DNA from: Candidatus Fluviicola riflensis
GTDB taxonomy: Bacteria > Bacteroidota > Bacteroidia > Flavobacteriales_D > Crocinitomicaceae
Direction: 5' to 3'
Assembly (NCBI GenBank): GCA_002243285.1
Contig: CP022585.1
Coordinates: 4,142,641 to 4,206,640 of the forward strand
DNA length: 64,000 bases
The position numbers were made by a program, and so were the translations under genes. Shown one piece after another: positions 8,504-17,074 of this stretch; the first letter of the stretch is position 1, and every line of letters starts with the position of its first letter. The notes below the pieces were generated by a model that did no database searches, was not told the origin of the DNA, and worked only from the letters and a program-made list of their open reading frames with translations.

Positions 8504-9090
8504 ATTTACAATATGAGCATGGACAAACGCCTTTGGATGAAGAAGAAAAAGAAGGCCTCAAAATAAAGTCCATTACCACACAACGAGAATTGGATGAATT
8601 TGAGCAGTTAAATATTGAAAAAGCTGTTGAGTGGACGATTCACGCCTCTTTAAAGTCAGAAAAAATAGTGACTGAAAAATTCATAAAAGACTTGCACAAA
8701 AAGATGTACGGCGATGTTTGGAAATGGGCCGGTGAATTCAGGAAAACGGATAAAAACATTGGAATAAAGTGGCCTCTTATCGAACTTGAATTGAAAAACC
8801 TCGTGGATGACACCAACTATTGGATCGAACACAAAACGTATTCACCTGAAGAAATTGCCATCAGATTCAAACATAGAATTGTAGCAATCCATTGCTTTCC
8901 GAATGGAAATGGCAGACACTCACGAATGATGGCCGATGTCATTATTGAAGCTATTTTCAAAAAAGAGGTTTTCAGTTGGCATAAGTCCAATATGGTTAAA
9001 CCGGATGAAACTCGAAAAAAGTATATTTCCGCATTAAAAGAGGCTGACAACGGAAACATAAACCCGCTGCTAACGTTTGCCCAAAACTAA
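8494..9090 (+). CDS. Mobile mystery protein B (Fic-domain protein)
   Basis: 198 residues. The Fic core is complete at H133: HCFPNGNGRHSR, with catalytic His133, the phosphate-binding NGNGR loop and Arg144. Upstream, KMYGDVWKWAGEFRKTDKNIG is the usual segment preceding the active site. Fic enzymes transfer AMP or other nucleotide parts to protein hydroxyls. Asn replaces the common Asp/Glu before GNGR, as is frequent in this subgroup. An inhibitory (S/T)xxxE(G/N) helix is not obvious in the protein, so control probably comes from the partner. It overlaps the A gene by 10 nt. The target is unknown; a toxin-antitoxin role is an inference. Confidence 0.88.
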   Translation: MGLDLQYEHGQTPLDEEEKEGLKIKSITTQRELDEFEQLNIEKAVEWTIHASLKSEKIVTEKFIKDLHKKMYGDVWKWAGEFRKTDKNIGIKWPLIELELKNLVDDTNYWIEHKTYSPEEIAIRFKHRIVAIHCFPNGNGRHSRMMADVIIEAIFKKEVFSWHKSNMVKPDETRKKYISALKEADNGNINPLLTFAQN

Positions 9091-9241
9091 GATCAACACT
9101 GTTTTACCTTCAATTATTTTTACTATTATTGGTCCAACAATAACTACGAAACACACGCTTATGGCTGATTCATTTTCAAACTAAAGTTTAGTGCTAAACC
9201 CCCCGAACCGTTAACTCCACACTACTAAAAAACTGTGAAAA

Positions 9242-9886
9242 ATGACAAGAGCGGAAGTTGAGAATTATTTAGAAGAAATCGAAAGTAAACTACTCTTTGA
9301 ATCTGAAAGACTTAAAATTTCATTAAATCGAGATTGGGCAAATTCTTTTCCGAATGAATCCTCAGTTTATTTGTTTCGAGAAAATGACGAAATATGTTAT
9401 GTTGGAGAAACAGGAAGTTTAAAAGGTAGAATGAATGATATTTTGAATACAAAAAATCACACAATAAGAAGAAACTTTGGGAATACTCATTTTTGCGAAT
9501 TTGAAAGCTATGAAAAACCGTCTTCAAAAAAAGGATTTTGTGAAGAAATTGAAATTTTGCTGAACGAAAAAATCGAACTGAATTTAACTATGTCATACAT
9601 AGTTTTATCATTAGGTAGAACGGAATTAGAAGAAAAACTCGTCGACAAATATCAGCCAAAATACAACATAAAAAGAAAACGTGGAACTGGAAAAAATTAC
9701 ACCAAATCTGGCAAGCAACTGCTTAAAGAAAATGCATACGAAAAATGGACAATTGAAGATGATGAAAAATTAGAAACCTTATTCTGTGAAGGAAAAAAAG
9801 TAACAGAATTAAGTGAAATATTTAAACGAAATGATGGAGCAATTCGTTCAAGAATAAAAAAACTTGAACTAAAAGAAAAATACTGA
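9242..9886 (+). CDS. GIY-YIG-like nuclease fused to a Myb/SANT-like HTH
   Basis: 214 residues. The N-terminal half resembles a GIY-YIG fold: SSVYLFRENDEICYVGETGSL (residues about 40-60) supplies the two tyrosine motifs (xVY...YVG), followed by an Arg (KGRM), a later Glu (RTELEEKLV) and Asn (PKYN). The C-terminal 45 residues (KWTIEDDEKLETLF...GAIRSRIKKLEL) form a tri-helical DNA-binding module of the Myb/SANT kind often attached to bacterial helicases and nucleases. A basic linker (NIKRKRGTGKNYTKSGK) joins them. The gene is visibly more A+T-rich than its neighbours and lies directly after the Fic islet, suggesting horizontal origin. Role could be defence, mobility or repair; I do not recognise a named family. 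Confidence 0.6.
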   Translation: MTRAEVENYLEEIESKLLFESERLKISLNRDWANSFPNESSVYLFRENDEICYVGETGSLKGRMNDILNTKNHTIRRNFGNTHFCEFESYEKPSSKKGFCEEIEILLNEKIELNLTMSYIVLSLGRTELEEKLVDKYQPKYNIKRKRGTGKNYTKSGKQLLKENAYEKWTIEDDEKLETLFCEGKKVTELSEIFKRNDGAIRSRIKKLELKEKY

Positions 9887-9942
9887 ATATAAAAGGGTAA
9901 ACAGCAAATAGTTGAAACCGTTTGTTGTTGTTCTATTCGGTA

Positions 9943-11778
9943 TCACCCCACAAAATACATATCAATCTCGCCTTTATTCTTCGCCGGAATTTTTCCACGG
10001 TAAACGCAGCTAAATGTGTCTTTTACCAGTTCATGGGTGATTCCTGAAATATTCACACGGCCTGGTTCACCGCTGCTTTCCATACGCGAAGCGGTATTCA
10101 CGGTATCGCCCCAGATATCGTAGGCAAATTTCTTTACACCCACAATTCCCGCAACAACCGGACCGGTATGCACACCTATGCGAATTTGAAAGGCTTCTTT
10201 GCCCAGTGCTTTTTTGGTGAGCGATAGCTGATCCATGAATTGCTGAATTTCAAGCGCCGCGTTCACCACGTCAACAGCATTGGTTGTGTTGGCAACGGGC
10301 AAACCTCCGGCAGCCATGTAGGCATCACCGATGGTTTTGATTTTTTCGACGTTGTGTTTCTCCATGATCTGATCAAAAGCACTGAAGCATTCATCGATTT
10401 CGGCAACCAATTCTTTCGGAGTCAGCGTTTCGGCAATGGTTGTAAACCCTTTAAAATCGGTAAACAACACCGTTACTTCATCAAACAATTTGGCATCAGC
10501 CGCTCCTTTTGCTTTTAGTTCCGTGGCGACTTCTTCCGGAAGAATATTGTGCAACAAGCTTTCCGATTTCTGTTTCTCAACACTCAGCAAGCGGTTGAGT
10601 TTCTTTTGACGCAGGTTATTGGCTACCGTAAATCCGATGATCAATAATAACAAGGCAATTCCACCGGCAAAATAGAGAAATTCGGTGCGTTTCTTGAGCT
10701 CCTGGATTTCAATTTCACGTTCACGCACTTCAATTTCACGTTGCGTTTCCAATTCAGCAATGCTCTTTTCCATTTCACCGGAAAAAATAGAATCCTTCAG
10801 CTTGGTATACGACTTGAAGCTTTTTAGCGCCGAAGCATAATCACCGGCCGTTTCCTGCGTGTTGGAAAGCGCGGAATAAACGTCCTTGAGGTAATCGATA
10901 TCGTCTAACTCAATAAGCAAACGTTCAGATTCCCGCAGCGTTTCTATGGAAAGATTTAGCAGTTTGCGGGCCTCAGCCGGATTGTTTTTCATCCGTTTCG
11001 CCTGTTCATAATAAAACGTACCTATAGAAAGCAAACAAGTTGATTTATAGGATTGGTTATTCAGCCGGTCATAAATTTCAATCGCTTTCCGATGATACTC
11101 AATTCCCTTTGGAAAATCACCGGTCTGTGCATAACTGTCGCCCTGGTTGGAGAGAATCCATGCTTCATTGTTTTCATCGCCCAGTTCTCTGAAAATGGCA
11201 AGCGCCTGTTGATTCACCTCTTGCTGTTTGACGTATTGTTCGGTTTCAAAATAAATGACGCCTTTGTTTCCGAGCAACTGCGCCTGGATTTTTCTATTCC
11301 CGATACGTTTGGCAATTACCAGCGCTTTGTCATAATAAAGAATGGCTTTTCGGTAGTTTTCCAGTGGCCGGTAAACCGTACCGATGTTCATGAGCACCGT
11401 AGCAGATTCATTATCCATACCCTGAGACTCAAACGTGCTCAGCGCCAGGTGGTAATTTTTCAACGCCATCGGATAATTGGAAACGGCCTTATAACAGGTT
11501 CCCATCGAATTGTATGCCTTTGCAATACCTTTTGGGTAATCGATCTTTTTTGCCAGTTCCAGGCATTTTTCGGCATAAAGGATTCCTTTTTCACCGTCAA
11601 TCGTGCGGTAATTGAAGGAAATATCACCCAACGCATTCACCTTATTGGTATCATCCGGCATTTTCGGCAACTCTTTTAGCAGAGAATCGATGAACGGCTG
11701 CCCTTGTAACTGTGCTATCGAAACTAGCGGTAAAACAATAAGTGAAAGTAAAATTATTCTTGACCGGAGACAGTTCAT
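9943..11778 (-). CDS. TPR-containing class III adenylate cyclase
   Basis: 611 residues. A signal peptide or first anchor ends near residue 23 (SIAQ). Tetratricopeptide repeats cover about residues 30-330, then a charged coiled coil (EREIEIQELKK), one membrane helix (about 368-390), the SLLHNILPEEVA linker and the catalytic domain (about 430-610). Metal-binding aspartates are D441 (FTDFKGF) and D485 (TIGDAYM). K481 and D554 (AYDIWGD) are the residues that select ATP, so it should make cAMP rather than cGMP. TPRs would face the periplasm and the cyclase the cytoplasm. Bacteroidota have many such receptors. The signal sensed is unknown. It is divergent from the helicase gene at 11950. Confidence 0.9.
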   Translation of the reverse strand: MNCLRSRIILLSLIVLPLVSIAQLQGQPFIDSLLKELPKMPDDTNKVNALGDISFNYRTIDGEKGILYAEKCLELAKKIDYPKGIAKAYNSMGTCYKAVSNYPMALKNYHLALSTFESQGMDNESATVLMNIGTVYRPLENYRKAILYYDKALVIAKRIGNRKIQAQLLGNKGVIYFETEQYVKQQEVNQQALAIFRELGDENNEAWILSNQGDSYAQTGDFPKGIEYHRKAIEIYDRLNNQSYKSTCLLSIGTFYYEQAKRMKNNPAEARKLLNLSIETLRESERLLIELDDIDYLKDVYSALSNTQETAGDYASALKSFKSYTKLKDSIFSGEMEKSIAELETQREIEVREREIEIQELKKRTEFLYFAGGIALLLLIIGFTVANNLRQKKLNRLLSVEKQKSESLLHNILPEEVATELKAKGAADAKLFDEVTVLFTDFKGFTTIAETLTPKELVAEIDECFSAFDQIMEKHNVEKIKTIGDAYMAAGGLPVANTTNAVDVVNAALEIQQFMDQLSLTKKALGKEAFQIRIGVHTGPVVAGIVGVKKFAYDIWGDTVNTASRMESSGEPGRVNISGITHELVKDTFSCVYRGKIPAKNKGEIDMYFVG

Positions 11779-11926
11779 GAAATTCGTTTAGCTGTCAACG
11801 AAGATAACCAACTTAAATGAGTTCTTCCGTTTAGTAAGTTTGTCAGTGATTAAGTTTTTGAGTCAACGAATCCTCCTAACTATTCAACTTACTAAACTTA
11901 AAAACTCACATAACTCATCCTTTCAT

Positions 11927-11934
11927 TACCTTTG
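11927..11934 (+). promoter_or_regulatory. -7 promoter box of the DEAD-box helicase gene
   Basis: TACCTTTG matches TAnnTTTG exactly and ends 15 nt before the ATG at 11950. No clear TTTG lies 19-21 nt upstream. The box fixes the start: the TTG at 11932 lies inside the promoter and cannot be the initiation codon. Confidence 0.6.
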
Positions 11935-11949
11935 CACAAATTTCCCCGC

Positions 11950-13290
11950 ATGACATTTCACGATTTAAACATAAAGAAACCGCTTTTAAACGCGCTCGAC
12001 GAATTGGGCTATACAACGCCTACTTCCATCCAGGCCAAAGGATTCTCCGTGATGCTGTCGGGAAAAGACGTGATCGGGATTGCCCAGACCGGAACCGGTA
12101 AAACCATGGCTTACCTCTTGCCTACACTGTGCCAGTGGCAATTTTCCAAGGAACCACATCCGCAAATTCTGATTGTAGTACCAACCCGCGAGTTGGTGGT
12201 GCAGGTGGTGCGTGAAGTCGAAAAACTAACGCCCAACATGAGTGTGGTAGCAGGTGGTGTATACGGTGGCGCCAATATCAATACCCAGGCAGCGATGGTA
12301 TTGCAGGGATTGGATGTATTGGTGGGAACGCCTGGCCGTTTGCTCGATCTGGCGCTGAAAGGTTCCCTGCAATTGAAACACATCAAAAAACTGGTGATCG
12401 ATGAAGTCGATGAAACCTTAGGACTCGGTTTTCGGCCGCAATTGACGCGTTTGTTTGAATATTTACCTGCCAAGCGTCAAAATCTGGTGTTTTCGGCAAC
12501 CCTTTCAGAAGAAGTGGAAGTGTTTCTGGATCAACATTTTAATCATCCCACGAAAGTAGAAGCAGCTCCGGCTGGAACACCGTTGGAACAGATTAGTCAA
12601 TTGGCGTATAACGTGCCAAATTTCTATACGAAGGTCAATTTGCTGAAACATTTACTGGCTTCTGACAGCGGCATGAACAAAGTGCTGGCTTTTGTTTCCA
12701 GTAAAACCCTCGCCGATTTGCTGTTTGATGAAATGGAACCGGTTCTGGAGCACGAAGTCGGTGTGATTCACTCCAACAAGTCGCAAAATTTCCGTTTCAA
12801 CTCCGTGAATCATTTCCAGAACGGAATTTACCGCCTGCTCATCGCCACCGACCTCATTGCGCGTGGTCTGGACATTACCGAAGTATCGCATGTGATCAAT
12901 TTCGATATTCCGGAAGTGACCGAAAATTATATTCATCGCATTGGTAGAACGGGTCGTGCCGATCAGAAAGGACAATCCATTTCATTTATCACACCTGTTG
13001 ATGAAGCTCGTATTTCGGACATCGAATCGTTTATGCAATTTAACATTCCGATTGGTGAATTACCTGCAGAAGTCGAAATTTCAGATGTGTTGATCGAATA
13101 CGAAAAACCGCGTGAAGTAATGCCGAATGTGTTGGTAAAACTCCCGAAACGCGAAGATGTTGGCCCGGCGTTCCACGAGAAAAAAGCGAAGAACAAAAAG
13201 ACCAATGTGCGCAAGGACCACAAGGAAGAAATGATGAAAAAATACGGGAAACGTCAGACCCGCGGACAGAAATCAACCAAAAAACGTTGA
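11950..13290 (+). CDS. DEAD-box family RNA helicase (DEVD variant)
   Basis: 446 residues from the ATG at 11950. Motifs in order: Q motif (TPTSIQAKGF), Walker A AQTGTGKT, Ia PTRELV, GTPGRLLD, Walker B VIDEVDE (DEVD rather than DEAD), SAT (FSATLS), ARGLDI and the C-terminal HRIGRTGR. A basic tail rich in Lys and Arg (about 405-446) follows, as in RhlE-like helicases that act on ribosomal RNA. It unwinds RNA duplexes with ATP, probably in ribosome assembly or RNA turnover. It ends 2 bp before a perfect 21-bp inverted repeat serving as terminator. Family is certain; the precise substrate is not. Confidence 0.93.
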   Translation: MTFHDLNIKKPLLNALDELGYTTPTSIQAKGFSVMLSGKDVIGIAQTGTGKTMAYLLPTLCQWQFSKEPHPQILIVVPTRELVVQVVREVEKLTPNMSVVAGGVYGGANINTQAAMVLQGLDVLVGTPGRLLDLALKGSLQLKHIKKLVIDEVDETLGLGFRPQLTRLFEYLPAKRQNLVFSATLSEEVEVFLDQHFNHPTKVEAAPAGTPLEQISQLAYNVPNFYTKVNLLKHLLASDSGMNKVLAFVSSKTLADLLFDEMEPVLEHEVGVIHSNKSQNFRFNSVNHFQNGIYRLLIATDLIARGLDITEVSHVINFDIPEVTENYIHRIGRTGRADQKGQSISFITPVDEARISDIESFMQFNIPIGELPAEVEISDVLIEYEKPREVMPNVLVKLPKREDVGPAFHEKKAKNKKTNVRKDHKEEMMKKYGKRQTRGQKSTKKR

Positions 13291-13339
13291 CATTATATTG
13301 TAGGGGCACGTCGCGACATGCCCCTACAATATAATGTCA
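13288..13339. terminator. Bidirectional terminator / REP-like perfect palindrome
   Basis: Arms 13288-13308 and 13319-13339 are perfect 21-bp inverted repeats with a 10-nt loop (CGTCGCGACA). The left arm includes the helicase TGA and the right arm the TGA of the convergent lipoprotein gene, so it can stop both transcripts. The GC-rich head GTAGGGGCA/TGCCCCTAC resembles other palindromes in this window (14031, 20014, 28534). Confidence 0.75.
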
Positions 13340-13987
13340 TTCCCATACCCGTTTTTCACGATCCCAATGCCGCACATTATCCAGCATTTTTTCCAGGGTT
13401 TGCGGGTATTCGATTGATTCCTTTTCCACCGGATAATTTTCCTCGTCGAACGTATAATTTGTTTCGTAATAATATAAACTTCCACCCGGATTGTCACTGA
13501 CATGAATCCTGTTAGCTGCACCGTTTTCATGAAACGAAACCACATCGGTAAAAACCGTGTGACTGAGCCGCACATCTTCAAATGAATAGGTCACTTCACC
13601 ATTCTTCGCATAACAAATCACTTCGCGGTGGTTGTCTTTCCAAGGCGTAATGCGGACAGCTACTTTTTTGGTTCCGTTGAAATAATGAATTGCGCCTTTA
13701 TCGGGGTCAGCTTTTAGGATTGGCTGTTCAATGGGTTCTTTGATTGGTTTTTCAGGAACCGATAATTCTTCTTTTACAGGTTCTTTAGAAACCGGTCGTT
13801 CCACTCCCTCCGTTTTTTCCGTGGTCTTCGCTTCGAGACCCTCGATTTCACGTTGCAATTGTGCTTTTTCCTTTTTCAGGGAATCCAGTTCGTGCCGGTC
13901 AGTTGATGCAACCGTTTCACGATCGGACGGTGTTTCACATGCTGTAAAACCAATCAAAATGATCAAACTGAAAACCACGCGTTTCAT
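13337..13987 (-). CDS. Hypothetical lipoprotein with coiled coil
   Basis: 216 residues from the ATG at 13987 (MKRVVFSLIILIGFTACE), which gives a lipoprotein signal with lipobox GFTAC. An ATG eight codons upstream would spoil the leader. After the lipid-anchored Cys comes a charged coiled coil (LDSLKKEKAQLQREIEGLEA, about 35-55), a Pro/Glu/Lys-rich spacer, then a compact region (about 95-205) with FNGTKKVAVRITPWKDN and FHENGAANRIHVSDNPGGSL. The repeated 'FxENGxxxxI' flavour recalls MORN-like antitoxin repeats but only one or two units are visible. No function can be named. It converges on the helicase and is followed upstream by the S9 peptidase on the same strand. Confidence 0.7.
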   Translation of the reverse strand: MKRVVFSLIILIGFTACETPSDRETVASTDRHELDSLKKEKAQLQREIEGLEAKTTEKTEGVERPVSKEPVKEELSVPEKPIKEPIEQPILKADPDKGAIHYFNGTKKVAVRITPWKDNHREVICYAKNGEVTYSFEDVRLSHTVFTDVVSFHENGAANRIHVSDNPGGSLYYYETNYTFDEENYPVEKESIEYPQTLEKMLDNVRHWDREKRVWE

Positions 13988-14030
13988 ATCCGTTTTTCGG
14001 TTATGAATCAACTATCGCGCCATATTGTAA

Positions 14031-14050
14031 GCTCGGGACGCATCCCGAGC
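14031..14050. repeat. REP-like palindrome
   Basis: GCTCGGGA-CGCA-TCCCGAGC is a perfect 8-bp stem. Imperfect outer pairing (GCGCCATATTGT at 14017-14028 with ATAATATAGCGC at 14052-14063) lengthens it. It lies between the peptidase stop and the lipoprotein start on the minus strand and could terminate the peptidase transcript, though no T-run follows. Confidence 0.55.
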
Positions 14051-14076
14051 CATAATATAGCGCATCACGCATTCAA

Positions 14077-16884
14077 TCAATCAATGGTTTCCAACCCGAA
14101 TTTTTCGCCTTTATCAACCGCCGGAACGCCTTCTTTCAACCAAACAGGCATCGGTGCGCCCAACAGGTAATAATCGAAATACTGACGCATACGGATGCTC
14201 AAATCGATGCGATTGGCGTTGCGCATCAGGTTGTGGTCTTCGCTATTGTAATTCAACAACCAAACCGGTTTTTGCAAACGGCGCAAGCCCATGTACAATT
14301 CAATTCCCTGGTACCACGGAACGGCACCGTCCTTATCGTTGTGCATGATCAGCAACGGTGTTTTCACCTTCGGTAACTGAAACAACGGGCTGTTCTCCAT
14401 GTACAATTCAGGTGCTTCCCAGATGTTTTTTCCGATACGGCTTTGCTGGTGTTCGTACTGGAACTGGCGACTCAAGCCACTTCCCCAGCGAATTCCACCG
14501 TAAGCCGAGAACATATTGCTCACCGGTGCTCCGGCCATCGCTGCCGCATAACGATCAGTCATCGTGATCAGTTGCGCCGTTTGGTAACCGCCCCAGCTTT
14601 GCCCTTGCAAGCCCAGACGTTTCGGGTCGATATTGGAATATTTACGCAATACGGCGTCGGTTCCGCTCATGATACAATCGTAGGCTCCGTTACCCGGATG
14701 GCCGATTTTGTAGCGAATGTCCGGAATGAAAACCACATAACCCGCTGAGGCATATTCCGTGGGGAAAATGATCGATGCTGTCGGTTTTGGAGCGTAGTGA
14801 TTGTGAATTTCGTCAGAATACATTTCATAGAAATAGACCAATAGCGGGTATTCCTTGTTCGCATCGAAATTCTCAGGCTTGTAAACCAATCCCTGCAAAG
14901 CCAAACCGTCGTAACTTGTCCAGTTGATCAGCTCTACCGTAGACCAGTTATATTCGGATTGCTGCGGATTAGTGACCGAAATTTGCTTTTCCGGTGCGCC
15001 TGGTTTCATTGAAATATAAGCATCCGGATATTCGGCGTTTGAATGGCGCTGAAACAAGATTGTTTGTGCATTTTTAGCGCGTTTCAATCCAACATAACTG
15101 TGATTGGAACCTGCAATTAAGGTATAACTCAGGTTGGGGAACGAACCCGAAACGCGGTAAATATTCGTTGCTTTTGTTTGCTGATTAAATTGCGTCAAAC
15201 AAAGGTTATCAGGATAAAACAACGAGGAATCCGTCACGAAATTCGTGAGCCAGTAACGGTAATTGGTATCGGCATCGCGCTCCCGCAAACGCTGTGTCAC
15301 GGAAGTTAAGCGTGTTGATTTGTAATCATAATACCAGATATCATGTTCGGCCTGAACCAAAACACCGGTTTCATTTCCAGTCCAGCCCACAATTCCCATT
15401 GGCGTAGGAATGGTCGGACTTCCATTCAAATCTTCCCACCAATTGGTTTTCACAGAACACGTAAGGCAGCTTTCGATTTCAACATCTACATTCATGGAAT
15501 ACCATTGCTGCGTGATTTCGTTGTAATACACAAAATACCTTCCCGAAGGTGAAAGAGCGACATCAAAAACCGTTTCATCACGTAATGGCAATACGTTTCC
15601 GCTACTCAGATCAACGCGGTAATAATTGGCCGGAAGCGGCACGCGCCAGTTTTCGCCCTTGTGTTTCTCATCGTTGATTGCCAATACATACCGGTTGGTT
15701 GCTTTAGATGGAAATTGAAGCTCAAGCGAATCACGCCCAATCTGTACCGTTTTGTTGTCAGAAAGCGTATAGATATAAGCGTTGGATTTATTCTGATCAC
15801 GTTTCAATTGGGAAAGTTGTTGTGGCTGAATCCGGCCATCCTGCCAGTGCCACACATCGACTTTCACCTTTTCGGCTTCGGTAAGCGTGTCTTTGAAGTC
15901 TTTTTTGGGAGCATTCCAAACGCCAAACTGAATGTAGGATTCGTCGGGCGAAAGTTTCGGTTTTGCGTGATTGGAAACCGTCCGGTTGGTCTCGAAACGT
16001 CCGGCTGTATCGGCGAAAACCGTCCAGGTGTCAGATGTGCAATCCAGCAAAAAGCCCGACCAGCGTTTTTCTTCGGTAGTATCGGTCGAATACAAACCTA
16101 CGAGGTATTTATTGCTCGTCCCGAAGTTTACTTGGCTCAATTCAGTAAAACGATTCGGGGTTCTCCAGGTCTTTTTATCGGCCGTTGAAAGGATGTTTAA
16201 ACGCACGGAATCTTTCTTGAATTTCTGGTGTTCTATATACGAAACATACGCGCCGTTTTTGGTGATATCGAACTGGTTTACGTTACGATAATAAGTCGTT
16301 TTCCCTACAGGATTCCAGACACCCAATACTTTTCCGTCGCTTTTTACCGGACCCTTTTTCTTGGCGAGTTTGGCTTCTGCTTTCAGTTCCTTTTTCGACA
16401 AATAACCTTTCGGCAACTCATTGGTCGTTGAAAGATAAGCCAGCCAATCACTTTCGGCGCTCACTTTAAACTCTTTCACTTTGGCAATTTTCACCAATGA
16501 ATCCTTGGCAATCAACCAAATTCCGAGTGAATCTTTCGGCCATTTGTCTTTTGGCGTTTTATTGAGTTCGCATTTCCGGAGTGTATCAAAACCGGGAGTG
16601 ATTTTAAACGCAAGAAAATTAGATGTTCCCGAAAATTGCGGTTCAACACCACGCGCTACAGAATCTTTTTTACCGGTTTCGTTGTTGATGATGAACAAAA
16701 ATCCGTCGCCACGATGCGGTTTTATAGTATAAGCGCTGTATTTACCGTCGGGCGATAATTGCAGATCACCTATTTTTTTCCAATCGTTGTAGATGCTTGG
16801 ATCGATGATTTTCTTTTGCGCGAGAGCGGGAACCGAAGTAAATACCAGGCTCAGGAGAAGAATTGCTTGTATGGTTTTCATCAC
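14077..16884 (-). CDS. Secreted S9 (prolyl oligopeptidase) family serine peptidase
   Basis: 935 residues. A signal peptide of about 22 residues ends PALAQ; an ATG one codon in is an equally good start. Residues 30-650 are beta-propeller-like with WD40/PD40-style strands (SPDGKYSAYTIK, SPSGRYFVYYNE). The C-terminal alpha/beta hydrolase carries the triad: S763 in GQSWGGY, D852 in NDKDG, and H884 in SEDHNL. Such enzymes cleave short peptides after proline or other residues in the periplasm or on the cell surface. The length is above the usual 700-800 because of the long propeller. No sorting domain is present. Role likely in nutrient peptide use. Confidence 0.9.
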   Translation of the reverse strand: MMKTIQAILLLSLVFTSVPALAQKKIIDPSIYNDWKKIGDLQLSPDGKYSAYTIKPHRGDGFLFIINNETGKKDSVARGVEPQFSGTSNFLAFKITPGFDTLRKCELNKTPKDKWPKDSLGIWLIAKDSLVKIAKVKEFKVSAESDWLAYLSTTNELPKGYLSKKELKAEAKLAKKKGPVKSDGKVLGVWNPVGKTTYYRNVNQFDITKNGAYVSYIEHQKFKKDSVRLNILSTADKKTWRTPNRFTELSQVNFGTSNKYLVGLYSTDTTEEKRWSGFLLDCTSDTWTVFADTAGRFETNRTVSNHAKPKLSPDESYIQFGVWNAPKKDFKDTLTEAEKVKVDVWHWQDGRIQPQQLSQLKRDQNKSNAYIYTLSDNKTVQIGRDSLELQFPSKATNRYVLAINDEKHKGENWRVPLPANYYRVDLSSGNVLPLRDETVFDVALSPSGRYFVYYNEITQQWYSMNVDVEIESCLTCSVKTNWWEDLNGSPTIPTPMGIVGWTGNETGVLVQAEHDIWYYDYKSTRLTSVTQRLRERDADTNYRYWLTNFVTDSSLFYPDNLCLTQFNQQTKATNIYRVSGSFPNLSYTLIAGSNHSYVGLKRAKNAQTILFQRHSNAEYPDAYISMKPGAPEKQISVTNPQQSEYNWSTVELINWTSYDGLALQGLVYKPENFDANKEYPLLVYFYEMYSDEIHNHYAPKPTASIIFPTEYASAGYVVFIPDIRYKIGHPGNGAYDCIMSGTDAVLRKYSNIDPKRLGLQGQSWGGYQTAQLITMTDRYAAAMAGAPVSNMFSAYGGIRWGSGLSRQFQYEHQQSRIGKNIWEAPELYMENSPLFQLPKVKTPLLIMHNDKDGAVPWYQGIELYMGLRRLQKPVWLLNYNSEDHNLMRNANRIDLSIRMRQYFDYYLLGAPMPVWLKEGVPAVDKGEKFGLETID

Positions 16885-17074
16885 TATTGAGAATGAGTCG
16901 TGTAAGGCCGTAAATATAAATACTTAATTCGTTGCCGGATAGTCTATTTCTACAGTTATTTGGTTTTTTGAGTTGTCCTGTTATCTGAGTTGCTACTGTG
17001 GTTAACGAGTAAATTCCTAAATTCAGAACCTGAAACCTAGACTGAAGACTAAAAGACATAAGACTATAGATAAT

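Noticed and set aside
10240..10518. Plus-strand frames inside the cyclase, peptidase and RND genes
   Set aside because: They are antisense shadows of clearly coding genes with conserved motifs on the other strand.
11932..11949. TTG start for the DEAD-box helicase
   Set aside because: The TTG is part of the TACCTTTG promoter box; the ATG at 11950 fits the family.
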